A stretch of 64,000 bases of DNA from assembly GCF_003201475.1 (NCBI RefSeq), contig NZ_QJJK01000011.1:1-64000 (forward strand), in the 5' to 3' direction. Below are positions 21,453-30,095 of this stretch, piece by piece. Each line of letters opens with the position of its first letter. Position 1 is the stretch's first letter. The position numbers and the translations under genes were made by a program. The notes below the pieces were generated by a model. That model saw only the letters and a list, made by a program, of their open reading frames with translations. It had not been told where the DNA came from and ran no database searches. The stretch is from Chelatococcus asaccharovorans (GTDB taxonomy: Bacteria > Pseudomonadota > Alphaproteobacteria > Rhizobiales > Beijerinckiaceae).

Positions 21453-22514
21453 TCAGCCGGCCGCCGGGCTGATCCAGCCCTGCAGTTCGCGAATCGCCAG
21501 GTGACTGATGACGCGCATGCCCTCGGGCGAATCGTTGAGGCAGGGAATGGCCGCAAATTTCTCCCCACCGTGGTGGTGGAAGATCTCGCCGTTCTCGCCG
21601 GCGATCTCCTCAAGCGTCTCGAGGCAATCGACGGAGAAGCCAGGCATGACGACCGCCAGCCGCTTGACGCCGCGCTCTGCGAGCGCCTTGACCGTGGCGT
21701 CGGTGTAGGGTTGGAGCCACTCCGCACGGCCGAAGCGCGACTGAAAGCTCATCATGAACTGATCCGGCGTGAGGCCCATCGCTTCGCGCATCAGGCGCCA
21801 GGTCTTCACGCACTGGCAGTGATAGGGATCGCCCTTCATCAGATACTCTTTGGGAATGCCGTGAAAGGACGCGAGGATGACCTCCGGCTCGAAGTCCAGC
21901 GCCGCGATACTCTGCCTGAGCCCGGTGACGACAGCGTCGATATAGACCGGATCATCATAATAGGGCGGAGCGACGCGAAGGGTGGGCTGCCAGCGCATCT
22001 GCATCAAGGCCTCGAAGGCCTTGTCGCAGGCGGTCGCGGTCGTCGCGGCCGCATATTGCGGGTAGAGCGGCACCAGAAGGATGCGGTCGCAGCCTTTCTC
22101 CTGCAGGGATGTCAGCGCGGCCTTCATCGAGGGGTGGCCATAGCGCATCCCCCATTCCACCACGATACGATCATCGAGCGCCGTCAGCGTCTCCTGCAGC
22201 TTCTCAGCCTGTGACCGCGTCACGGTCTTGAGCGGGGACTCGTTCAGCGCCTTGTTCCAGATCGTCTCGTAATCCTTGCCCTTGCGGCCGGGACGCGTCG
22301 TCAGAATGATGCCGTTGAGGATGAACCACCACAGAAGACGCGGCGTCTCGATGACGCGGCGATCCGAGAGGAACTCCTTGAGGTAGCGGCGCATCGACCA
22401 ATAGTCGGTCCCTTCCGGCGTGCCGAGATTGGCAATGAGCACACCGATGCGACGCGGATTGATCGCCGGATGGTCCAGGGGGCGGGCAGGTGCCATGGCA
22501 ACCGGTTTGTCCAA
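21453..22514 (-). CDS. hemH: Ferrochelatase
   Basis: A 353-residue enzyme that inserts ferrous iron into protoporphyrin IX, the last step of haem synthesis. Signatures are GVLIANLGTPEG near residue 24, His218 in ILASFHGIPKEYL (metal site), and MSFQSRFGRAEWLQPYTD, with VMPGFSVDCLETLEEI close to the C-terminus. The start is taken as TTG 22514 because GGAGG lies about five bases upstream; the ATG six codons later is the alternative. It is transcribed alone. Confidence 0.96.
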   Translation of the reverse strand: MDKPVAMAPARPLDHPAINPRRIGVLIANLGTPEGTDYWSMRRYLKEFLSDRRVIETPRLLWWFILNGIILTTRPGRKGKDYETIWNKALNESPLKTVTRSQAEKLQETLTALDDRIVVEWGMRYGHPSMKAALTSLQEKGCDRILLVPLYPQYAAATTATACDKAFEALMQMRWQPTLRVAPPYYDDPVYIDAVVTGLRQSIAALDFEPEVILASFHGIPKEYLMKGDPYHCQCVKTWRLMREAMGLTPDQFMMSFQSRFGRAEWLQPYTDATVKALAERGVKRLAVVMPGFSVDCLETLEEIAGENGEIFHHHGGEKFAAIPCLNDSPEGMRVISHLAIRELQGWISPAAG

Positions 22515-22768
22515 ACGATCCTCCGTCGATCACGATAGTTCTGCATTGCACCAATCAAAAACCATGAACCTGATCGATCAGCGCAAGTCAAAGCACGAAA
22601 CTCAAAGCACGAAGCCGGTCGAGCCGTCGGCTCTGGCCGTCCATGCTCAGGTCAGACGTCGCGGGGCGCAGAACAACGGGACAAACTGCCACAGCCGCAC
22701 GAAGCTTTCGGCTTCGCGGGGCGAAGCGGCATGTCAAAGGGGGTGGCTTCGGAAGGGCGCGGTTGCCG

Positions 22769-22846
22769 CTCGTGTGGTGGATTTGAAATTCGTTACAGAA
22801 TGGATCGAGGGTGATGGACGAATTTCAAATCCGAAAACCACACGAG
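22769..22846. repeat. 78-bp imperfect palindrome (element E)
   Basis: CTCGTGTGGT-GGATTTGAAATTCG on the left faces the complement of CTCGTGTGGTTTTCGGATTTGAAATTCG on the right, so the arms pair over 24 bases with one four-base bulge. It sits 13 bp from a second palindrome. The remaining part of this 416-bp gap (22515-22768) carries the hemH promoter side and no gene I can support. Confidence 0.8.
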
Positions 22847-22859
22847 AATCGTTAGCTAG

Positions 22860-22934
22860 CTAGTGTCCTGATCTCATCCGAAATTCGAACGACACCTTCC
22901 GGAAATGATACGAATTTCGGATTCGGGACACTAG
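22860..22934. repeat. 75-bp palindrome ending in CTAG (element F)
   Basis: CTAGTGTCCTGATCTCATCC opens and GGATTCGGGACACTAG closes the element; CCGAAATTCG and CGAATTTCGG form the inner arms. Its terminal CTAG supplies the stop codon (TAG on the minus strand, 22933-22931) of the neighbouring HAD-like gene. Confidence 0.85.
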
Positions 22935-23641
22935 AACACGATGCCGCGCCGCTTGGCGACCGGATCGGTTTCCGTCAGCATCAACGACGTGCGCAGTTCG
23001 TTGACCAAGGTCACGAGCGACACGCCGGAGCTGTGCCGCCAGCGGGCCGCGCCGGCAGTCAGCGCCGGATATTGGAGCGGCGGCGGATTGAGCGAGTTGT
23101 AGCTCAGGGGAATGTCTGGCGTCATGAGCCCCGAGAAATGAAGCGGAATATCCACGAGCCCACTTAGCAGGCTACTCGATATGCCCAGCGAGAAGCCCGT
23201 TCCCGCCGCCATCTGGCAGAAGCGATGGTTGCCAACGAATCCGCGGCCTTCCTTGGAATCGTCATCGAAATGGAGCCCCCCGACATCAGCGCCGAACGCG
23301 CTGGCAAGCACCTGTGCCTTGGAGACCTGCAGGCTCTCCCGCCCGAAGACGAAAAAGCGCGAGCCGTGAAAATCGGCGATCAACTTCTCCCCGCCGGGAA
23401 GCGCCTTGAGACTGAAAAAGATCGTCGACGCATACTGGCGCGAGTTGATGCATACGGCGAGACCCTGCCCGCAGAGGGCGTTGATCAACCTGATCAAAAG
23501 AGATCCATCCTGAAACGTGATCAGGCCGAGGCGGGCGTCGCCCTCTGCCAGCGGCGTATGGATGCCGCAATCGATCCACGTGTGCTGCCGCGTTACGGTG
23601 AGATCGAAATCAAATGAAACAAACCCGAATCCAACCGGCAT
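22931..23641 (-). CDS. Uncharacterised HAD-like hydrolase
   Basis: A 236-residue orphan with all four haloacid-dehalogenase motifs: motif I SFDFDLTVT (Asp11, Asp13, Thr15), motif II Ser67 in CINSRQ, motif III Lys108 in QVSKAQVL, and motif IV Asp126-Asp128 in LHFDDDSKE. This predicts a Mg-dependent phosphatase or phosphotransferase with a cytoplasmic nucleophilic Asp. After about residue 150 the sequence (FSLGISSSLLSGLVDIPLHF and the Pro/Asn-rich tail) fits no domain I recognise. It reads less GC-rich than its neighbours and follows an AT-rich 189-bp gap. Its stop codon comes from a palindromic repeat, so the C-terminus may have been altered by that insertion. Transfer from elsewhere is plausible but unproven. 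Confidence 0.7.
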   Translation of the reverse strand: MPVGFGFVSFDFDLTVTRQHTWIDCGIHTPLAEGDARLGLITFQDGSLLIRLINALCGQGLAVCINSRQYASTIFFSLKALPGGEKLIADFHGSRFFVFGRESLQVSKAQVLASAFGADVGGLHFDDDSKEGRGFVGNHRFCQMAAGTGFSLGISSSLLSGLVDIPLHFSGLMTPDIPLSYNSLNPPPLQYPALTAGAARWRHSSGVSLVTLVNELRTSLMLTETDPVAKRRGIVF

Positions 23642-23830
23642 TGCGTATTCATCTCCATCCTAACGCCCAAGCCTTTCGAATTCGCGCCATTTCAGCAACG
23701 CATGTGACGCATATTTATTTGAATTATCCCACCACAGTAGAGCCGCGCGGGAAAAATACCAATGCGTTCAGTTCCATAAGCATATGCTTTATTTGTGTAA
23801 ATTCCTCCACCACGCGATATCGCACCTCCC

Positions 23831-26800
23831 CTATTCCGCAGCCACGGCGAACGGCGGAACGCCCGTGCGGAACCGTTCCAGCAACTCCGTCTCCTCCCGC
23901 TTGGCGGCCTCGAGGTGCCGCTGCTTGATATGCCCGAAGCCGCGAATCTTCTCCGGAATGGAGGCGAGCCCCACCGCAAGGGCATGATTGCCGGCATCGA
24001 GCTTCTCGATGAGCTCGGCAAGCAACGTCTCGTAGTCTTGGATCAGCTGGCGCTCCATGCGCCGCTCCTCGGTCCGCCCGAAAGGATCGAGAGCCGTTCC
24101 GCGCAGGCCCTTGAAGGCGGCGAGCACCCGGAACAGCGGCAGCATCCACGGCCCGAAGGTCATCTTGCGGGGATGACCATGCGCATCCTGCGGGCTCAGA
24201 AGGGGCGGCGCCAGGTGGAACTCCAGCCTGATCCGGTCACCCGAGAAGGTGGAGGCAAGCTGGCGGGCGAAATTGCCGTCCGTATAGAGCCGCGCCACCT
24301 CATACTCGTCCTTGTAGGCCATGAGCTTGAACAGGTAGCGGGCCACGGCCTCCGTAAGCGCGGTGGAGGAGCCCACGGCGGCTTCACGCGCCCGCACCCG
24401 CGCCACCCACTGCCTGTAGCGTTCGGCATAGGCGTTGTTCTGGTAGCCGGTGAGGAATTGGGCCCGCCGTTCGATGATCTCGTCGAGTGTCTGGGAGAGA
24501 TGCCGCACCGGTGTCGGCTCATGCGCCGCATCGACGAGCGCCCCCACCGCCTCGGTCTCGCAGACCGCACGCCGTCCCCAGCGGAAAGCGGCGAGATTCA
24601 TATCCACAGCCTCGCCATTGAGCGTGATGGCCTTCTCCAGGGCCGCGGCGGACACCGGCACCTTGCCGTGCTGATAGGCGAAGCCGAGCATGAACATGTT
24701 GGCGGCGATCGAATTGCCGAGTACGGCCATCGCCACGGCATTGGCATCGATGAAAAAGGTGCCGCTCCCGCCCGTCGCCTCGGCGATGGCGCGCTTGATG
24801 CGCGCGACCGGCAGGACATAGTCCGCATTGCGGGTGAAGTCGCCGGGATGCACCTCCGCCGTGTTCACCATCAGCGCGGTCTTTCCCTTGGCGACCGCGG
24901 CCAGCACCTTCTTGGAGCCGGTCACCACGAGATCGCAGCCGAGCACGAGGTCCGCCTCGCCCGCAAAGACGCGGATGGCATGGATATCCTCCGGCGCGGC
25001 GGCGAGCCTGACATGGCTGTAGACCGCTCCACCCTTCTGGGCGAGGCCGGCCATATCGATCATGCCGCAGCCCCGGCCCTCGAGATGCGCGGCCATGCCG
25101 AGCAGGGCGCCGATGGTGACGACACCGGAGCCACCGACCCCGGTGATGATGATGTTATAGGGCTTGTTGCCAAGGGTCGGGCGGGATGGCTCCGGCAGCC
25201 GCGCCTCCCAGCCGTCCGCCATCGCCGCATGGGCCGGGCGCGGCTTGGCCTCCACCTTGCGCAGGCTCGCCCCGTGCACCGAGACGAAGGACGGGCAGAA
25301 GCCCTTGACGCAGGAAAAGTCCTTGTTGCAGTTGGACTGGTCGATGACGCGCTTGCGCCCGAACTCGGTCATCTGCGGCTGCACCGAGACGCAGTTGGAG
25401 GTGACGCTGCAATCACCGCAGCCTTCGCACACCAGCTCATTGATGATGACGCGCCGATCCGGGTCCGGATACGTGCCTTTCTTCCGGCGCCGGCGCTTTT
25501 CGGCGGCGCAGGTCTGGTCGTAGATCATCACCGAGACCCCCGGCACCTCTGCCAGTTCCCGCTGCACCGCATCCAGATCGTCGCGATGATGGCGGGTCAT
25601 GCCAGCCGGCCAATGCGTGCCGGGCGGATATTTGTCGGGCTCATCGGACACGAGCGCGATGCGGCTCACCCCTTCGGCCCGCACCTGGGCGGCCACCTTC
25701 TCGACGGTGAGGTCGCCCTCGACATGCTGGCCGCCGGTCATGGCGACCGCGTCGTTATAGAGGATCTTGTAGGTGACGTTGGTCTTGGCCGCGAGCGCGA
25801 AGCGCAGCGCCAGAATGCCGGAGTGCTGATACGTGCCGTCGCCGAGGTTCTGGAAGACGTGATTGCGGGTGGAGAACGGCGCCTCGCCGATCCAGTTGGC
25901 GCCCTCCCCGCCCATCTGGGTGAAGCCGTCGGTCGAGCGATCCATCCACTGCACCATGTAGTGGCAGCCGATGCCGGCATAGGCGCGCATCCCCTCCGGC
26001 ACCACGGTGGACGAGTTATGCGGGCAGCCCGAGCAGAAATGCGGGATGCGCGTGCCGGCATCCGCCGTCTCGGCAAGGATGCGCTGCGCTGCGCGGATGC
26101 GGGCGACGCGGGCCGCGAGCTCCTCGCCCGGGTGGTAGCGCAGGACGCGCTCCCCGATGGCGATGGCGATATCGTTGGGGTCGAGCGCACCCTTCACCGG
26201 GAACAGCCAGCGGCCTTCCTCGTCCTTCTTGCCGACGCAGGTCGGCTGGTTGGCGGAGCCGTAGAGTTCCTCCCGCACCTGCACTTCGATCAGAGAGCGC
26301 TTCTCCTCGACGACGATGACGAGATCGAGCCCACGGGCGAAATCCATCAGCTCCTGGCGCCCGATCGGCCATGGACAGGCGATCTTGTAGAGGCGGATGC
26401 CGAGATCATTGGCGCGCACCTCGTCGATGCCGAGGTCGTCGAAAGCCTGGCGGACGTCGAGATAGCTCTTGCCGACGGTGACGATGCCGATCTTCGGATG
26501 GCGACCGCCCGAGGTGATGATGCGGTTGAGCCCGTTGGCCCTGAGGAAGGCGAGCGCGGCGTCCCGCTTGTACTCATGCAGGCGCGCTTCCTGTTCAAGG
26601 ATCTTGTCGAAGGGGCGGATATTCAGTCCGCCCGGCGGCATGGGGAAATCCTCCGGGATGACGATGCCGAGCCGCTCCAGCGAGCCATCCACGATGGCGG
26701 TCGACTCCACCGTATCCTTGACGCCCTTCAGGGCAACCCAGGTCCCCGCGAAGCGGCTCATGGCGAAGCCGTAGAGCCCGTAGTCGAGGATTTCCTGGAC

Positions 26801-27406
26801 ACCGGCGGGATTGAGGATCGGGATCATCGTGTCGACGAACAGGAATTCCGTCTGATGCGCCACCGTCGAGCTTTCGGCCGTGTGGTCGTCGCCCATCAGG
26901 GCGATCGCACCGCCATGGCGCGACGTGCCGGCCATATTGGCGTGGCGGAAAACGTCTCCCGAACGGTCGACGCCGGGGCCCTTGCCGTACCACAGCGTGA
27001 ACACGCCATCGAACCGGCCCTCGCCGCGCATCTCGGCCTGCTGGGTGCCCCAGCAGGCGGTGGCCGCCAGGTCCTCGTTCAGGCCCGGCTGGAAGACGAC
27101 ATCAGATGCCTTGAGTTGGCGTGCCGCCCGTGCAAACTGCAGATCAAGGCCCCCGAGCGGCGACCCGCGATAGCCGGAGACGAAACCGGCCGTGTTCAGG
27201 CCGGCCCTCCGGTCGCGCTCCTTCTGCATCAGCATGAGACGCACGATCGCCTGGGTACCGGTGATGAACACACGGTCCTTGGTCAGATCGTATTTGTCGT
27301 CGAGATGGACGTCCTTGAGGGGCGCGGCCCCACCCTTCGCAGGATCACGGGGCGGCTCTGCCCCCCTCTGCGACCCGGTACCATGAGACATGGAATCATG
27401 CGTCAT
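23831..27406 (-). CDS. Indolepyruvate ferredoxin oxidoreductase, fused alpha-beta type
   Basis: A 1191-residue fusion of the two IOR subunits, which decarboxylates aryl 2-oxoacids such as indolepyruvate to acyl-CoA with reduction of ferredoxin. The N-terminal pyrimidine-binding part starts near GTQAIVRLMLMQKERDRRAG, the TPP-binding part contains FCSGCPHNSS and GGEGANWIGEAPF, and a ferredoxin-like cluster site is seen in CEGCGDCSVTSNC with further Cys in SNCNKDFSCVKGFC (residues about 640-690). The C-terminal gamma-type domain begins at IIITGVGGSGVVTIGALLG. A good ribosome site GGAGGGGA precedes ATG 27406. No ferredoxin gene is adjacent. Such fused forms are normal in alphaproteobacteria. It is divergent from the DUF1007 gene. 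Confidence 0.94.
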   Translation of the reverse strand: MTHDSMSHGTGSQRGAEPPRDPAKGGAAPLKDVHLDDKYDLTKDRVFITGTQAIVRLMLMQKERDRRAGLNTAGFVSGYRGSPLGGLDLQFARAARQLKASDVVFQPGLNEDLAATACWGTQQAEMRGEGRFDGVFTLWYGKGPGVDRSGDVFRHANMAGTSRHGGAIALMGDDHTAESSTVAHQTEFLFVDTMIPILNPAGVQEILDYGLYGFAMSRFAGTWVALKGVKDTVESTAIVDGSLERLGIVIPEDFPMPPGGLNIRPFDKILEQEARLHEYKRDAALAFLRANGLNRIITSGGRHPKIGIVTVGKSYLDVRQAFDDLGIDEVRANDLGIRLYKIACPWPIGRQELMDFARGLDLVIVVEEKRSLIEVQVREELYGSANQPTCVGKKDEEGRWLFPVKGALDPNDIAIAIGERVLRYHPGEELAARVARIRAAQRILAETADAGTRIPHFCSGCPHNSSTVVPEGMRAYAGIGCHYMVQWMDRSTDGFTQMGGEGANWIGEAPFSTRNHVFQNLGDGTYQHSGILALRFALAAKTNVTYKILYNDAVAMTGGQHVEGDLTVEKVAAQVRAEGVSRIALVSDEPDKYPPGTHWPAGMTRHHRDDLDAVQRELAEVPGVSVMIYDQTCAAEKRRRRKKGTYPDPDRRVIINELVCEGCGDCSVTSNCVSVQPQMTEFGRKRVIDQSNCNKDFSCVKGFCPSFVSVHGASLRKVEAKPRPAHAAMADGWEARLPEPSRPTLGNKPYNIIITGVGGSGVVTIGALLGMAAHLEGRGCGMIDMAGLAQKGGAVYSHVRLAAAPEDIHAIRVFAGEADLVLGCDLVVTGSKKVLAAVAKGKTALMVNTAEVHPGDFTRNADYVLPVARIKRAIAEATGGSGTFFIDANAVAMAVLGNSIAANMFMLGFAYQHGKVPVSAAALEKAITLNGEAVDMNLAAFRWGRRAVCETEAVGALVDAAHEPTPVRHLSQTLDEIIERRAQFLTGYQNNAYAERYRQWVARVRAREAAVGSSTALTEAVARYLFKLMAYKDEYEVARLYTDGNFARQLASTFSGDRIRLEFHLAPPLLSPQDAHGHPRKMTFGPWMLPLFRVLAAFKGLRGTALDPFGRTEERRMERQLIQDYETLLAELIEKLDAGNHALAVGLASIPEKIRGFGHIKQRHLEAAKREETELLERFRTGVPPFAVAAE

Positions 27407-27638
27407 GCGTTCCCCTCCTGCGTCTCATAAGACGCCGACGGTGCCGGATGGGTTCCGATCTCGCGTCGGATTTATGTCAGGAACGCTGACATAAGTTGTC
27501 CGGCTCGTCAATGATAAGAGATGAGGGTTCTCCGGTGGCGAAACAAGGCGCAGGCGGCTTTCCGCACTCCGGTCTTGCTTTTGCCGCACTGAAAGGCAAA
27601 GCCTTGGGAAATCTTCCGCTATCGGCCGGACCGGACAG

Positions 27639-28289
27639 ATGATGCCCCGTTTATCACATGCGCTCGCTTTGGCGGGCGCGATGGCACTGTGGACGACCAC
27701 CGCTCACGCTCATCCTCACGTTTGGGTGACGGCCAAGAGCGAGCTCGTCTATGACGACAAGGCGGATATCACGGCCGTCCGCCATAGCTGGACCTTTGAC
27801 GAGGCTTATTCAAGCTATGCCACGCAGGGGCTGGACACCGATGGCGACGGCAAGCTCTCGGCCTCCGAACTCGCCGATCTCGCCAAGGTCAATGTCGATT
27901 CGCTCAGTGATTTCGGCTATTTCACGAAAGGCAAGGCCAATGGAAAGGCCCTCGCCTTCGCGAACCCGACGGACTACAGCCTCGACTTCCAGAATGGGCG
28001 CCTGACACTCAATTTCACATTGCCCATAAAGACGCCGATGCCCGCAAACCGCATGCTGACGGTCGAGATTTACGACGGCACCTATTTCGTCGCCTTTGCG
28101 CTGGCCGATGGGGATGATGCGGCCGCGACCCGCGGCGCGCCGCACGGCTGCACCACCCGCATCATCCGGCCGAAGAAGCCGGACGAGGCGCAGCAGCAGC
28201 AACTCACGGAAGCCTTCTTCGAGGCACTGACGGCCAACGCGAATTTCGGCATGCAGTTCTCCAACCGCATTCTGGTCGCCTGCCCGTGA
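27639..28289 (+). CDS. Periplasmic DUF1007 protein
   Basis: A 216-residue exported protein with a signal peptide ending TAHAHPHVWV; mature proteins of the family start with the His-rich HPHVW. Residues about 66-78 (DTDGDGKLSASEL) match an EF-hand calcium loop inside the domain. DUF1007 proteins usually accompany NicO/RcnA-type nickel-cobalt transporters. Here the next gene is exactly that, with GTGA overlap of stop and start, implying translational coupling. A role in delivering or sensing a divalent metal in the periplasm is inferred. Confidence 0.9.
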   Translation: MMPRLSHALALAGAMALWTTTAHAHPHVWVTAKSELVYDDKADITAVRHSWTFDEAYSSYATQGLDTDGDGKLSASELADLAKVNVDSLSDFGYFTKGKANGKALAFANPTDYSLDFQNGRLTLNFTLPIKTPMPANRMLTVEIYDGTYFVAFALADGDDAAATRGAPHGCTTRIIRPKKPDEAQQQQLTEAFFEALTANANFGMQFSNRILVACP

Positions 28290-29338
28290 GCGGGGGTGAG
28301 ACGCTGGACCACGGCGCGGGCCCAATGACGGCCAGGCGCAGCGGGCGCGTCATGCTCGCGCGGCTCGCGGTCGCCATTGCCGGCCTCGCCGTTGTGGGCG
28401 CCGTTCTGATTTGTCTCGGTTTGACCCTCGAGGCCTGGTTCGCTCCCCCTCCCGCCCCGCGCAATCCCTTCGGGACGGGCCTCAGGGAAGCGGCTCCCGC
28501 CGCGACCGGCATTGGCGGCTTCATCCTCGCGGTCCAGGGCGAATTCTATCAACTCCTGATTCGCGCGATGCGCGCAATGAAGGACAACGGCGCGGCGTTC
28601 TGGTCGCTGATGGCGATCGGTTTCGCCTATGGTATCTTTCACGCGGCCGGGCCAGGCCATGGCAAGAGCGTGATCGCCGGCTATATCGTCGCGAGCCGCC
28701 AGTCCTTGCGGCGGGGGCTTGGACTGAGCGCCGCCGCCGCGCTGCTGCAGGCGGGGGTCGCGATCGCCATCGTGGCGATCCTGGCACGCGTGATCCGCGC
28801 CACGGCCGCAACCGTGAGTGCCACCGCCAATGCCATCGAGGTCTCGAGTTTCGGCGCTGTCATGCTGCTCGGCCTTGTTGTCCTCTGGCGCAAGGCCGGC
28901 AATGTCGTTGCGATCGCCGGGCTCGGCGCGCCGCCGCGGGATTGCGGGGAGGATTGCGGCCAGGACTGCGGTCACGTGCATATTCCGCCTCCAGCCGAAC
29001 TCGATCGCCTTCGCGACTGGCGAGACAGGGCGGGCGTCGTGCTCGCGGCCGGCATCCGCCCCTGCGCGGGAGCCATCATCATTCTGGTCTTTGCGCTCGG
29101 TCAGGGCCTTTTTGCAGCCGGGGTCGCGGCAACGCTCGCCATGGCGCTGGGAACCGCCATCACCACCGGCGCGCTGGCGGCGCTTGCCGTCTTCATGAAG
29201 AGGCTGGCCCTCGGGATCGCAGGCGGCCGCGGGCGCGGCCCGCTGGTCATCGCTGCGCTGGAGGTGCTGGCCGCGGCCTTCGTTGCGCTGACCGGCGTCG
29301 CCCTGCTGTCCGGTCTCTGGGCGTCCGGCGGAGGCTGA
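28286..29338 (+). CDS. Nickel/cobalt transporter, NicO/RcnA family
   Basis: A 350-residue integral membrane protein with about seven hydrophobic segments. The family motif HAAGPGHGKSVIAGYI lies after the second segment (residues about 118-133), and GIRPCAGAIIILVFALGQG near residue 256 is the second conserved site. A Cys/His-rich cytoplasmic or periplasmic loop, CGEDCGQDCGHVHI, precedes it. The family exports or imports Ni(II) and Co(II). The GTG start overlaps the DUF1007 stop by four bases, so the two form one unit. Direction of transport cannot be read from sequence. Confidence 0.9.
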   Translation: MSGGETLDHGAGPMTARRSGRVMLARLAVAIAGLAVVGAVLICLGLTLEAWFAPPPAPRNPFGTGLREAAPAATGIGGFILAVQGEFYQLLIRAMRAMKDNGAAFWSLMAIGFAYGIFHAAGPGHGKSVIAGYIVASRQSLRRGLGLSAAAALLQAGVAIAIVAILARVIRATAATVSATANAIEVSSFGAVMLLGLVVLWRKAGNVVAIAGLGAPPRDCGEDCGQDCGHVHIPPPAELDRLRDWRDRAGVVLAAGIRPCAGAIIILVFALGQGLFAAGVAATLAMALGTAITTGALAALAVFMKRLALGIAGGRGRGPLVIAALEVLAAAFVALTGVALLSGLWASGGG

Positions 29339-30079
29339 TCAGCCCCCGGCGAAGGCGTGCCGGGCGATGATGCGGAAGCGCGGCGCCTCCTCGGCATCCG
29401 GCTTCCCCGGCGGCTGGCGGCAGAGCGCCAACTGGTCAACCACCACCGGGCCGGCCGAAACCATCTCCTCATGGAGCCGCGTGAGGCCGCCCAGCACCTG
29501 CTCCACCTCCCCCTCCGGCACGCGGCTGGTGAGTGTCATGTGGAAGCGGAACTCTTCGAACACATACGGATAGCCGTAGCGATCGAGATAGGCGCGCTGC
29601 TGGCTGGACAGCTTGTTGGGCTGGCGGCGCGCGTAGTCCGCCGACGACAGATTCGCACGAAAGGGCTCGAAGGCCTCGACGGTCGCCCGCTCCAGAGCCG
29701 CCAGCGCCGGCGTCGGCTGCGCCTCGACAAGCGCGATGAAAGCCCCCGCGCCGGACCTGCCACCGATCGCCCGCGGCACGAGCCGGGGCAGCTGGAACGG
29801 CCGCCGGCTCGCGGCAAAGCGGCTGAAAGCCTCCCGCAATCGCTCCTCAGTCTCGCCCGGCGCGAGGCGGAAGGGTGCCTTGATCGTTGCATGGAAGCCA
29901 TAGACACGTGGATCTGCCGTCAGTTCATGGAAGCGCTCCGGGCTCGTCCCGGCCGGCACGAGTTGCTCCACGTCCTCCCCGCTCTCGGCGTCATAGCCGA
30001 GAACAGCCGAGCCGAAACGCCAGAGAATGCTGTCGGCGGCGGGAGCGACATAGACGGCGTAGCGATCAGGTGGAGTCAC
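29339..30079 (-). CDS. DUF1045 protein, 2H-phosphoesterase-like
   Basis: A 246-residue protein from the GTG at 30079, preceded by GAGAGGAG; the longer frame adds a sequence with no family resemblance. It begins TPPDRYAVYVAPAADSILWR and has two His-x-(S/T) type motifs, YGFHATIKAPF (about residue 55) and FRFHMTLTSRV (about residue 176), the signature of the 2H phosphoesterase fold. DUF1045 members are often found in phosphonate-use loci, where they have been linked to cyclic phosphate handling, but no phosphonate genes occur here. It lies 16 bp downstream of an amidase gene and is probably co-transcribed with it. Confidence 0.86.
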   Translation of the reverse strand: MTPPDRYAVYVAPAADSILWRFGSAVLGYDAESGEDVEQLVPAGTSPERFHELTADPRVYGFHATIKAPFRLAPGETEERLREAFSRFAASRRPFQLPRLVPRAIGGRSGAGAFIALVEAQPTPALAALERATVEAFEPFRANLSSADYARRQPNKLSSQQRAYLDRYGYPYVFEEFRFHMTLTSRVPEGEVEQVLGGLTRLHEEMVSAGPVVVDQLALCRQPPGKPDAEEAPRFRIIARHAFAGG

Positions 30080-30095
30080 GTCGAAAAAGCTCCTC

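Noticed and set aside
23915..27430. A 1171-codon open frame antisense to the indolepyruvate oxidoreductase
   Set aside because: Same cause: it is the shadow of a strongly supported gene with all family cofactor motifs. The shadow protein is low-complexity and has no motif.
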